Source: Flavobacteriaceae bacterium
GTDB lineage: Bacteria > Bacteroidota > Bacteroidia > Flavobacteriales > Flavobacteriaceae
Length of the DNA stretch: 44,813 nucleotides
Assembly (NCBI GenBank): GCA_947457255.1
Contig: CANGUZ010000015.1
Location: forward strand, 1-44,813
Direction: 5' to 3'
The notes beneath the pieces are model-generated. The model worked only from the letters and a program-made list of their open reading frames with translations. It was not told the DNA's origin and made no database searches. The translations under genes were made by a program, and so were the position numbers. Positions 36,113 to 44,133 of this stretch are shown here, in pieces (the stretch's first letter is position 1; each line of letters opens with the position of its first letter).

Positions 36113-37132
36113 TTACAAAGCTGATTTAACTGTTTTGATAATTCTTGCTGCAATTTTGTATGGATCTCCATTAGAAGCTGGTCTTCTGTCTTCTAACCAT
36201 CCTTTGTATCCTTTTAATACAGCGATTAATGGAATACGGATTGAACATCCTCTATCTGAAACTCCCCAAGAGAAATCGTGAATAGATGCAGTTTCGTGTA
36301 AACCAGTTAAACGTTGATCATTGTAAGCTCCATAAACTGCAATATGTTCAGCAGTAACTGGACGGAAAGCTTCGCAAATTTTTGCATAAACTTCTTTATC
36401 TCCAGATGTTCTTAATGCAGTATTAGAAAAATTTGCGTGCATACCTGAACCATTCCAGTCCATGTCTTTTCCTAATGGTTTTGGATGGTACTCGATGTAG
36501 TAGCCATATTTTTCAGTCAAACGATCTAATAAATATCTAGCAACCCAAATTTCATCTCCAGCTTTTTTAGCTCCTTTTGCAAACAATTGGAATTCCCATT
36601 GTCCACAAGCAACTTCTTGGTTAATACCTTCAAAGTTGATTCCAGCAGCGATGCATAAGTCAGCATGCTCTTCAACTAATTTTCTTCCGTGAGTATTTTT
36701 ACCTCCTACTGAACAATAGTACATTCCTTGTGGAGCAGGGTATCCTCCTACAGGGAAGCCTAAAGGCAATTGAGTTTTAGTATCCATGATAAAGTATTCT
36801 TGCTCAAAACCAAACCAAAAGTCATCGTCTTCATCATCAATTGTAGCTCTACCATTAGATGGGTGTGCTGTTCCATCAGCATTCATAACTTCACACATTA
36901 CTAAATATCCATTGATACGTGTTGGATCTGGATAAATAGCTACAGGTACTAATGAACAGTCAGAAGAACCACCTTCTGCTTGTCTTGTTGATGAACCATC
37001 AAAAGACCAGTTTCCTAATTCTGCTAATGTTCCTTGAAAATTTTCGTGTTCTTCAACTTTAGTTTTACTTCTAAGATTTTGAGTTGGTTCGTAACCATCT
37101 AACCAAAGGTATTCTAACTTTATTTTAGCCAT
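36113..37132 (-). CDS. glnA: Glutamine synthetase type II (eukaryote-type)
   Basis: Makes glutamine from glutamate, ammonia and ATP. The 339-residue length and the motifs identify GSII: EYLWLDGYEP at the start, NWSFDGSST, GFEQEYF with metal-binding Glu, GINQEVACGQWEFQ, MDWNGSGMHANFS and the end block GCSIRIPL with RRPASNGDPY. The usual adenylylation Tyr of GSI is not expected in this type. It is transcribed away from GSIII, sharing a 197-bp control region with AGGGTA half-sites. A TATATTTG box at 37169-37176 on the minus strand fits its promoter, although no TTG stands at -33. Confidence 0.95.
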   Translation of the reverse strand: MAKIKLEYLWLDGYEPTQNLRSKTKVEEHENFQGTLAELGNWSFDGSSTRQAEGGSSDCSLVPVAIYPDPTRINGYLVMCEVMNADGTAHPSNGRATIDDEDDDFWFGFEQEYFIMDTKTQLPLGFPVGGYPAPQGMYYCSVGGKNTHGRKLVEEHADLCIAAGINFEGINQEVACGQWEFQLFAKGAKKAGDEIWVARYLLDRLTEKYGYYIEYHPKPLGKDMDWNGSGMHANFSNTALRTSGDKEVYAKICEAFRPVTAEHIAVYGAYNDQRLTGLHETASIHDFSWGVSDRGCSIRIPLIAVLKGYKGWLEDRRPASNGDPYKIAARIIKTVKSAL

Positions 37133-37168
37133 AATAGTATAAATTAATTTTTAGTTCTATTTTCTATG

Positions 37169-37176
37169 CAAATATA
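37169..37176 (-). promoter_or_regulatory. Possible -7 box for GSII gene
   Basis: Reads TATATTTG on the minus strand, matching TAnnTTTG, 37 bases before the start codon. No clear -33 TTG; an activator might compensate. Confidence 0.45.
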
Positions 37177-37203
37177 AATTAAATTCCTTAGGAGTAAAAA
37201 TTA

Positions 37204-37266
37204 AGGGTAAAATATGTCTTTTTAAGAATCATTTTTATGAATACCCTATTTTTGGTAGGGTAAAAT
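37204..37266. promoter_or_regulatory. Candidate operator: three AGGGTA half-sites between GSII and GSIII
   Basis: AGGGTAAAAT occurs exactly twice as a direct repeat, at 37204-37213 and 37257-37266 (53 bases apart). A reversed half-site TACCCT at 37242-37247 forms a 7-bp inverted repeat, TACCCTA/TAGGGTA, with the second copy. They lie between the two promoters. A regulator is inferred, not identified. Confidence 0.45.
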
Positions 37267-37283
37267 TTTAAAATTGATATTTT

Positions 37284-37312
37284 TTGTATATAATAAATAA
37301 TAATTACATTTG
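37284..37312 (+). promoter_or_regulatory. Promoter of the GSIII gene
   Basis: TTG (37284-37286), 18-base spacer, TACATTTG (37305-37312), a full match to TTG / TAnnTTTG. Predicted start near 37319, so the leader is only about 11 bases. Confidence 0.65.
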
Positions 37313-37329
37313 ATAAAAAAATAATATTT

Positions 37330-39519
37330 ATGGCAACTTTACGATTTCAAGCTTTGAAAGATGCTTCAAGAAGAAAACCAATTCATTTTGAAGAAATTGA
37401 TAGAAAATCTACACTTTTTGGTTCTAATGTTTTTAATGAAAAAGCAATGAAGCAATATTTAACCTCCGATGCTTTAAAGGGTGTTAAAGGCGCAATCCAA
37501 TTCGGGACTAAAATAGATAGAAAATTAGCCGATTATATAGCCATGGGAATGAAAGAATGGGCACTATCTAAAGGAGTTACCCATTATACTCATTGGTTTC
37601 AGCCACTTACAGGAGCAACTGCAGAGAAGCATGATGCTTTCTTTGAGACCTCTTATGATGGTAGTGATCCTGTTGAGAAATTTGGTGGTGGCCAATTAGT
37701 GCAGCAAGAACCAGACGCTTCTAGTTTTCCTAACGGAGGAATACGAAATACTTTTGAGGCGAGAGGATATACGGCTTGGGATCCTACTTCACCTGCTTTT
37801 ATTTACGGCACTACTTTATGTATTCCAACCGTTTTTATCTCATATACTGGTGAGGCATTAGATAATAAAATCCCTCTTTTAAGAGCATTATCGGCTATGG
37901 ATGAGGCTGCAACCGAGGTTTGTAAATATTTTGACAAAAATGTAAAAAAAGTTACTGCTACTTTAGGATGGGAACAAGAATATTTTCTCATAGACCGTTC
38001 ATTAGCCAACTCACGTCCAGATATAGTTATGACAGGTAGAACTTTATTAGGTCACACTTCTGCAAAAGGACAACAATTAGACGATCATTATTTTGGTTCT
38101 ATTCCTAGTCGCGCTCTAACCTATATGCGAGATTTAGAGCAAGAATGTATGTTGCTTGGCATTCCAGTAAAAACAAGACACAATGAAGTGGCACCAAACC
38201 AATTTGAATTAGCTCCTATTTTTGAAGAAACCAATTTGGCTGTAGACCATAATTGTTTGTTGATGGATATAATGGAAAAAGTTGCAGAACGTCATCATTT
38301 TAAGGTGCTTTTACACGAAAAACCATTCAAAGGGGTAAATGGTTCTGGTAAACATAACAACTGGTCATTAGCTACTGATACTGGAGTAAACTTATTAAGC
38401 CCTGGAAAAACGCCAATGAGCAATTTGCAATTTTTAACTTTTTTTATCAATACCATTAAAGCTGTAAATGATTGCGAATCGTTGATGAGAGCTGCAATTG
38501 CAACCGCAAGTAACGACCATAGGTTAGGAGCAAATGAAGCGCCTCCTGCTATAATATCAGTTTTTATTGGCGAACAATTAACCAAAGTTTTAGCCGAATT
38601 AGAAGGTGTAACTTCAGGAAAATTATCACCAGAGGAAAAAACAGATTTAAAATTAAATGTGGTAGGAAAAATACCTGATGTGCTTTTAGATAATACCGAT
38701 AGAAACAGAACATCTCCATTTGCATTTACAGGTAATAAATTTGAGTTTAGAGCGGTAGGTTCATCTGCTAATTGTTCGAATGCAATGACTACATTAAATA
38801 CGATTGTAGCCAAGCAATTAAAAGATTTCAAAATTGAAGTCGATGCTTTAATTGATAAAAAAGGACTAAAAAAAGATGAAGCGGTATTTAATGTTTTGAG
38901 AGAATATATCAAGCTGTCTAAGAAAATTCTTTTTGAAGGAGACGGTTACAGTGAAGCATGGGAAATTGAGGCAGCAAAAAGAGGTTTAAGTAATTATAAG
39001 ACTACTCCAGAAGCTTTAAAAGCTAGAGCTTCTAAGCAAGCTTTAGATTTGTTTTCTGAAATGGGAGTTATGAATCATATTGAAGTTGAGGCTCGTTATG
39101 AAATTGAATTAGAAGAATATACCAAGAAAATTCAAATAGAAGGTAGGGTTTTAGGAGATATTTCTAAGAATCATGTAATTCCTACAGCGATTCGGTATCA
39201 AAATACTTTAATCGAAAATGTTAAGGGATTAAAAGAGATTTTTGGGACTGAATTTGAAACCATTGCCAAAGAACAAATCATACTAATTAAAGAAATTTCA
39301 TTACACATTGAAGGAATCAATTCAAAAGTAGAAGAAATGACTAATGAAAGAAAAAAAGCCAATAATTTAACAAATGCTCAATCTATGGCTGAGGCTTATT
39401 GTAATAATGTGAAGCCTTATTTCGAAGTAATTAGAAATCATTGTGATAGATTAGAGTTGCTTGTTGACGACCAAATTTGGACCTTAACAAAATATAGAGA
39501 ATTATTATTAACGAAATAA
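37330..39519 (+). CDS. glnN: Glutamine synthetase type III
   Basis: The large GSIII form of glutamine synthetase, 729 residues, as in Bacteroides and cyanobacterial GlnN. Visible signatures: FGSNVFNEKAMKQYL, THYTHWFQPLTG near 83-94, TLGWEQEYFLIDR, RHNEVAPNQFELAP, FKGVNGSGKHNNWS and NRTSPFAFTGNKFEFRAVGS. The C-terminal 200 residues are helical, typical of this class. It is divergent from the GSII gene; having both types side by side implies they are regulated together or oppositely. A full promoter lies just upstream. The next gene, OmpA-like, starts 35 bases later with no clear terminator. Confidence 0.95.
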   Translation: MATLRFQALKDASRRKPIHFEEIDRKSTLFGSNVFNEKAMKQYLTSDALKGVKGAIQFGTKIDRKLADYIAMGMKEWALSKGVTHYTHWFQPLTGATAEKHDAFFETSYDGSDPVEKFGGGQLVQQEPDASSFPNGGIRNTFEARGYTAWDPTSPAFIYGTTLCIPTVFISYTGEALDNKIPLLRALSAMDEAATEVCKYFDKNVKKVTATLGWEQEYFLIDRSLANSRPDIVMTGRTLLGHTSAKGQQLDDHYFGSIPSRALTYMRDLEQECMLLGIPVKTRHNEVAPNQFELAPIFEETNLAVDHNCLLMDIMEKVAERHHFKVLLHEKPFKGVNGSGKHNNWSLATDTGVNLLSPGKTPMSNLQFLTFFINTIKAVNDCESLMRAAIATASNDHRLGANEAPPAIISVFIGEQLTKVLAELEGVTSGKLSPEEKTDLKLNVVGKIPDVLLDNTDRNRTSPFAFTGNKFEFRAVGSSANCSNAMTTLNTIVAKQLKDFKIEVDALIDKKGLKKDEAVFNVLREYIKLSKKILFEGDGYSEAWEIEAAKRGLSNYKTTPEALKARASKQALDLFSEMGVMNHIEVEARYEIELEEYTKKIQIEGRVLGDISKNHVIPTAIRYQNTLIENVKGLKEIFGTEFETIAKEQIILIKEISLHIEGINSKVEEMTNERKKANNLTNAQSMAEAYCNNVKPYFEVIRNHCDRLELLVDDQIWTLTKYRELLLTK

Positions 39520-39554
39520 AATTTTTGTAACTTTCGGTATTCTTAAACTAACGA

Positions 39555-40442
39555 ATGAAACTCAATTTTTTACTTCTACTTTTTTTGTTTTCTATAACTT
39601 CAGTTATAGCTCAAGAGCAATTTTCGATTTATTTTGAAAGCAATAGATATGAGTTTACTCCTAGTGAAAGTCAAAGATTGAATCAATGGATGTCTAATAA
39701 TCCTTTGATAAAAGTTCTAGGAATTCATGGTTTTTGTGATGAGGATGGCTCTTTTGGATTTAATGATACTTTAGCCAAAAAAAGAATCAATTTTGTTTTT
39801 AATGTTATTAAAGATAAGGTAAACATTAGAGAAGATTTTAAAACAAGAAGTTTTGGAGAGTTGCATTCTAATTCTAAAATTAAATCTGAAAACAGAAAAG
39901 TAACTCTTTTTTATATCGAGTCTAAAGATTTTAATCGTGAAAATGAAATACTTGGAATTAAAGAAGAAACAGTTGTATTGCCTAAAGAACCAATACAATA
40001 TCCTGAAAAATTAGTTTTTGATAATCCTGACGGATCTCGATCAGAATACAAGCTAGATGTTGATTTTATGCAAAAAATGAGCGAAGCTTCTATAGGCGAA
40101 AAGTTAAAACTAGAGAACTTGAATTTTCAAATTAATACTTTTATTGTTGTTCCAAATTCAAAAGGGAAAATGTATGAATTGCTAGTTGTAATGCAAAAAA
40201 ATCCAAATCTTAAAATTGAAATTCAAGGACATTTGTGTTGTATGCCAATAGATAGATTAGATTTATCGACACAAAGAGCTAAAGCCATCAATAACTTTTT
40301 AGTGGCAAATGGCATTAACGAAAATAGATTGACGTTTAAAGGATTCGGGAGTTCAAAACCCATTTATGCATTACCTGAAAAAGATGAAAACCAGCGTTCC
40401 GCTAATCGAAGAGTAGAAATCATGATTGTAGCCAATAAATGA
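39555..40442 (+). CDS. Secreted protein with two tandem OmpA-like domains (paralogue 1)
   Basis: A 295-residue protein with a signal peptide (1-19, SVIAQ). Two OmpA-like peptidoglycan-binding folds are seen. The first, about 22-128, has FSIYFESNRYEFTPSE, IHGFCDEDGS and TLAKKRINFV. The second, about 178-293, has NTFIVVPNSK, IEIQGHLCCMP, LSTQRAKAINNFL and RLTFKGFGSSKP. In the second domain the GHTD motif is replaced by GHLCC, with two adjacent cysteines. No transmembrane barrel is present, so it is likely periplasmic. Its stop overlaps the start of the paralogue that follows (ATGA), so the two are translated together. Function beyond wall binding is unknown. Confidence 0.82.
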   Translation: MKLNFLLLLFLFSITSVIAQEQFSIYFESNRYEFTPSESQRLNQWMSNNPLIKVLGIHGFCDEDGSFGFNDTLAKKRINFVFNVIKDKVNIREDFKTRSFGELHSNSKIKSENRKVTLFYIESKDFNRENEILGIKEETVVLPKEPIQYPEKLVFDNPDGSRSEYKLDVDFMQKMSEASIGEKLKLENLNFQINTFIVVPNSKGKMYELLVVMQKNPNLKIEIQGHLCCMPIDRLDLSTQRAKAINNFLVANGINENRLTFKGFGSSKPIYALPEKDENQRSANRRVEIMIVANK

Positions 40443-41293
40443 AGCACAGAATCATCCATATCTTAATACTTTTATTTTCTATAAACGGTATTGCTCAAGA
40501 GCATGCTATTAGAAGTGTTGAGCAAGATAAATTTGATGTTTATTTTGATTTTAATGAGTCAAAAATCAATGTAATAGAAAAGGAGAAAATACTAAATTGG
40601 TATATCAAAAATTCTAATATTGAGGTTTCTAAAATTTATGGGTATTGCGATTGGGTTGGTCCTAATAAGTACAATGACTCGCTTTCCGTAAAAAGAGTTA
40701 AAGAAGTATATAATTTCCTAATAAAAAACAATATAGTTGTTTATGATAATTATGAAGCATTAGGTTTTGGAGAAGATTTTCAACAATCAAAAAAACAATC
40801 AAAAAACAGAAAGGTAACTATTTTCTATAATAGAAAAGATGAGATAAATTCTATCAATAGTCTCGAGCCAATAATTAATGGAGCAAAGACTGATGATAAA
40901 ATTGTGAACGAAACTTTTAGTGAAAAAATAATGGATGCTAAAAAGGGTGATATTATTATTCTTAAAAACATTTATTTCAAAAATCGTTCTGCTAAAATTG
41001 TTTCAGAATCACAGAATAGTTTATATGAACTGTTGTGCGCAATGCAAAACAATCCAAATCTTAAAATTGAAATACAAGGACATATTTGTTGTCAACTTGT
41101 AAGTGATATAGAAGATATTTCTACATTAAGAGCAAAAGCTATATTCGTTTATTTAGTTCAAAACAAAATTAAAAGAACCCGAATTCTTTACAAAGGTTTC
41201 GGTATTACTAAACCGATACATCCAATTCCTGAAAAAAATCCTCAGGAAGAAGAAGAAAATCGTAGAGTTGAGATTCTAATTTTAGAAAATTAG
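40439..41293 (+). CDS. Secreted protein with two tandem OmpA-like domains (paralogue 2)
   Basis: A 284-residue paralogue of the preceding protein, sharing its order: signal peptide (1-19, NGIAQ), first OmpA-like domain (FDVYFDFNESKIN, IYGYCDWVG, SVKRVKEVY) and second domain (IYFKNRSAKIV, IEIQGHICCQL, STLRAKAIFVYL, RILYKGFGITKP, NRRVEILIL). The CC pair in place of the usual Thr-Asp is conserved between the two. The start codon overlaps the previous stop by ATGA, an arrangement for coupled translation. The two have diverged heavily outside the motifs, so the duplication is old. Confidence 0.82.
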   Translation: MKHRIIHILILLFSINGIAQEHAIRSVEQDKFDVYFDFNESKINVIEKEKILNWYIKNSNIEVSKIYGYCDWVGPNKYNDSLSVKRVKEVYNFLIKNNIVVYDNYEALGFGEDFQQSKKQSKNRKVTIFYNRKDEINSINSLEPIINGAKTDDKIVNETFSEKIMDAKKGDIIILKNIYFKNRSAKIVSESQNSLYELLCAMQNNPNLKIEIQGHICCQLVSDIEDISTLRAKAIFVYLVQNKIKRTRILYKGFGITKPIHPIPEKNPQEEEENRRVEILILEN

Positions 41294-41338
41294 TTTTACA
41301 AATTGAATTTCAATATTCAGAATCCTAATTCAAATTCC

Positions 41339-41346
41339 TATCTTTG
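41339..41346 (+). promoter_or_regulatory. Possible -7 box for purM-like gene
   Basis: TATCTTTG matches TAnnTTTG 50 bases before the start. No TTG stands at the usual -33 distance. Confidence 0.4.
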
Positions 41347-41361
41347 CCCCACAACAATTTA

Positions 41362-41377
41362 CCTGTCGGCAGACAGG
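41362..41377. repeat. Short palindromic element, upstream copy
   Basis: CCTGTC-GGCA-GACAGG, a perfect 6-bp inverted repeat with 4-base loop, in the 5' leader of the purM-like gene. GC-rich against AT-rich surroundings. It shares GACAGGCAC with the copy inside the gene. Confidence 0.65.
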
Positions 41378-41395
41378 CACAACTAACTACAACAA

Positions 41396-42595
41396 ATGAG
41401 TTCAGATACTTCAAAACGATATGCACTTCGTGGCGTTTCGGCTTCTAAAGAAGATGTTCATAATGCCATAAAAAATATTGATAAAGGGTTGTTTCCAAAA
41501 GCTTTTTGTAAAATAGTTCCAGATTACCTTACCCAAGATAGCGACTATTGTATGGTTATGCACGCAGACGGCGCTGGGACTAAATCGTCTTTGGCTTATA
41601 TGTATTGGAAAGAAACTGGTGATATTTCTGTTTGGAAAGGTATTGCCCAAGATGCATTAATCATGAATATTGATGATTTGTTATGTGTTGGAGCTACTGA
41701 TAATATTATGCTTTCTTCAACCATAGGCAGAAACAAAAATCTAATTCCAGCCGAAGTAATTTCAGCAATAATTAATGGAACAGAAGAGCTTATTTCTGAA
41801 CTAAAGAATTATGGTGTAACGATATTTTCAACTGGAGGCGAAACGGCTGATGTTGGCGATGTAGTTCGAACAATAATTGTCGATTCTACCGTTACCGCTA
41901 GGATGAAGCGAAGCGATGTGATAGATAATGCAAATATAAAAGCCGGAGACGTTATCGTAGGTTTGGCTTCATTTGGTCAAGCTAAATATGAAACTTCTTA
42001 TAATGGCGGAATGGGTAGCAACGGATTAACATCGGCACGTCATGATGTTTTTCATAACTATTTAGCTCAAAAGTATCCAGAGAGTTACGATTCGCAAATG
42101 CCAAGCGATTTGGTGTATTCTGGTAAAGTAAAATTGACCGATGGTGTACAAAACTCCCCAATAGATGCGGGTAAGTTGGTTCTTTCTCCAACAAGAACTT
42201 ACGCACCAATTATTAAAGAAATTTTATCAAACTATACCTCAAAAGAGATTCATGGAATGGTGCATTGCAGCGGTGGTGCCCAAACTAAGATTTTACATTT
42301 CCTGCCTGACGACAGGCACGGTATAGAAAATTTACACATTATTAAAGACAATTTATTTCCAATACCACCTTTGTTTCAATTGATACAGGAACAATCTAAA
42401 ACCAACTGGAAAGAAATGTACCAAGTTTTTAACTGTGGACATCGAATGGAATTATATGTTCCAGAAAATATAGCTAATGACATGATTGCTATTTCAGAAT
42501 CCTATGGTGTAGCGGCACAAATTGTTGGTAGAGTAGAGGAATCCATTACAAAAAAACTAACTATTAGAAGTGAATACGGGGTTTTTGAATATTAA
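41396..42595 (+). CDS. purM: Phosphoribosylformylglycinamidine cyclo-ligase (PurM/AIR synthase family)
   Basis: A 399-residue protein of the AIR synthase/PurM superfamily, most likely the purine-pathway enzyme closing the imidazole ring. Motifs: MHADGAGTKSSLAYMY near 55-70, IAQDALIMNIDDLLCVGA, FSTGGETADVGDVVRT, GGMGSNGLTSARHD, SPTRTYAPI, VHCSGGAQTKILHF and VFNCGHRMELYVP. This long Bacteroidetes form differs from E. coli PurM, so the exact reaction is inferred. At 42301-42318 a palindrome encodes LPDDRHG within a stretch where relatives, as I remember them, read directly from HF to NLHIIKDN. It is the last plus-strand gene before a two-way terminator. Confidence 0.88.
   Translation: MSSDTSKRYALRGVSASKEDVHNAIKNIDKGLFPKAFCKIVPDYLTQDSDYCMVMHADGAGTKSSLAYMYWKETGDISVWKGIAQDALIMNIDDLLCVGATDNIMLSSTIGRNKNLIPAEVISAIINGTEELISELKNYGVTIFSTGGETADVGDVVRTIIVDSTVTARMKRSDVIDNANIKAGDVIVGLASFGQAKYETSYNGGMGSNGLTSARHDVFHNYLAQKYPESYDSQMPSDLVYSGKVKLTDGVQNSPIDAGKLVLSPTRTYAPIIKEILSNYTSKEIHGMVHCSGGAQTKILHFLPDDRHGIENLHIIKDNLFPIPPLFQLIQEQSKTNWKEMYQVFNCGHRMELYVPENIANDMIAISESYGVAAQIVGRVEESITKKLTIRSEYGVFEY
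42303..42318. repeat. Short palindromic element inside the purM coding sequence
   Basis: TGCCTG-ACGA-CAGGCA, a perfect 6-bp inverted repeat with 4-base loop, in frame within purM at about residues 303-308. It is similar to the copy at 41362-41377. Confidence 0.6.
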
Positions 42596-42617
42596 TTTTA
42601 GAAAAAATAAATAAAAC

Positions 42618-42657
42618 AAAAAAGTGCTAGTTAAAAATTATAACTAAGCACTTTTTT
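42618..42657 (+). terminator. Bidirectional terminator between purM and icd
   Basis: Stem AAAAAAGTGCT/AGCACTTTTTT (42618-42628 with 42647-42657) with an inner AGTTA/TAACT pair, A run on one side and T run on the other. It serves convergent genes. Confidence 0.88.
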
Positions 42658-42685
42658 AATTTGGAATAAAAATTAAAGCAATGAA

Positions 42686-44122
42686 TTATTGTCCTTGACC
42701 CAATGAATAGCCAGGTTTTCCGTCAAACTCATATAGATTTTCTGTTTTTATAGAATCTATTCCATTATCGATTGCACTTGACAATAGTTTAATAATCGAT
42801 TGTTTGTCAATTTGATGATTGTTGAAAGGTTTAAATCTACAACGCCAATGATCAGTACAAAAGGTTTCACTAAATCCGTCAGGCCATACTTTAATTCCTC
42901 TGTTGGTAATCATAGAAAGTTTGACACTATCATTATTCAACTTTTGAATTTTTTCTGCTAATTCATTTGGGTTGGTTCCATTCCAATGAACAAAAATATC
43001 GACACCAACTAAGTCTTTTTTTGCTGCAGGTTTTTTTACATATTTAGGTAAGTTAAGAACTGCCTCTTTAGCATATGAAACTTCTTTAAGTAGAGATGGT
43101 TTTTTTCCTAGATTAGCCACAATTGCTTGTGCAAATTCTTTTGTACCTACTTTTTGTTTACTGATTCCTTCTTTAAAAATATCATAGGTATGAATACCAT
43201 CTTCAATAGTTTTAAGCCAAGCATTTTGTACTTTTTCTGCAATTTCTGTTTGACCAATATGATTCAACATCATAACAGCACCTTCTAACAATCCAGAAGG
43301 GTTAGCTAAATTTTGTCCCGCACGACGAGGAGCTGATCCATGAATAGCTTCGAACATAGCACATTCTTCTCCAATATTAGCAGATCCAGCTAAACCAACA
43401 GAACCAGCAATCTGTGCAGCAATATCAGACAATACATCGCCGTATAAATTTAATGTAACAATTACATCGAAAACTTCCGGAGTATCACTCATTTTAGCAG
43501 CTCCAATATCTATAATCCAGTGTTCGTTTTCAATTTCTGGATATTCTGTTGCAATTTCATCGAAAACTTGATGAAACAATCCATCCGATTGTTTCATGAT
43601 GTTGTCTTTTGTAAAACAAGTAACTTTTTTTCTTCCGTATACTTTTGCATATTCAAAAGCATAACGAACAATTTTTTCGCAACCTGGGCGGCTAATTATT
43701 TTTAAACATTGAACAACTTCATCTGTTTGTTGGTGCTCAATTCCTGCGTATAAATCTTCTTCATTTTCTCTAACAATAACAATATCCATTTTAGGATGTT
43801 TCGTTTCTACAAAAGGGTGTAAACTAACACAAGGTCTAACATTTGAATACAATCCTAGAAATTTACGAGTGGTTACATTCAAACTTTTATAACCACCACC
43901 CTGAGGAGTTGTGATTGGAGCTTTAAGAAACACTTTGTTTCTTCGAATAATATCCCATGATTCTGAAGCTATACCTGAAGTGTTCCCTGAAAGATATACT
44001 TTTTCTCCAACTTCTATTTCATCATACTCAAGTTGTGCACCTGCAGCTTTAATAATTTCTAGAGTGGCGTCCATAATTTCTGGACCAATTCCGTCGCCTT
44101 TTGCGATTGTGATTCTTTGCAT
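42686..44122 (-). CDS. icd: NADP-dependent isocitrate dehydrogenase
   Basis: Oxidatively decarboxylates isocitrate to 2-oxoglutarate in the TCA cycle. The 478-residue form matches the longer homodimeric type with a C-terminal extension (about 345-478), as in Thermus. Motifs: AKGDGIGPEIMDATLEII at the start, SLNVTTRKFLGLYSNVRP around the substrate site, VIVRENEEDLYAGIEH, and LNLYGDVLSDIAAQIAGSVG with the metal-binding Asp residues. EAIHGSAPRRAGQNLANPSG is the coenzyme loop. Cofactor choice is by family, not proven. It lies 11 bases after the prohibitin-family gene on the same strand and ends at the shared terminator. Confidence 0.95.
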   Translation of the reverse strand: MQRITIAKGDGIGPEIMDATLEIIKAAGAQLEYDEIEVGEKVYLSGNTSGIASESWDIIRRNKVFLKAPITTPQGGGYKSLNVTTRKFLGLYSNVRPCVSLHPFVETKHPKMDIVIVRENEEDLYAGIEHQQTDEVVQCLKIISRPGCEKIVRYAFEYAKVYGRKKVTCFTKDNIMKQSDGLFHQVFDEIATEYPEIENEHWIIDIGAAKMSDTPEVFDVIVTLNLYGDVLSDIAAQIAGSVGLAGSANIGEECAMFEAIHGSAPRRAGQNLANPSGLLEGAVMMLNHIGQTEIAEKVQNAWLKTIEDGIHTYDIFKEGISKQKVGTKEFAQAIVANLGKKPSLLKEVSYAKEAVLNLPKYVKKPAAKKDLVGVDIFVHWNGTNPNELAEKIQKLNNDSVKLSMITNRGIKVWPDGFSETFCTDHWRCRFKPFNNHQIDKQSIIKLLSSAIDNGIDSIKTENLYEFDGKPGYSLGQGQ

Positions 44123-44133
44123 TGTTTATGGTA

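Noticed and set aside
38295..38912. A 205-codon open frame on the minus strand
   Set aside because: It lies opposite the GSIII coding sequence, which has clear catalytic motifs across the same bases. The reverse translation has no recognisable domain.
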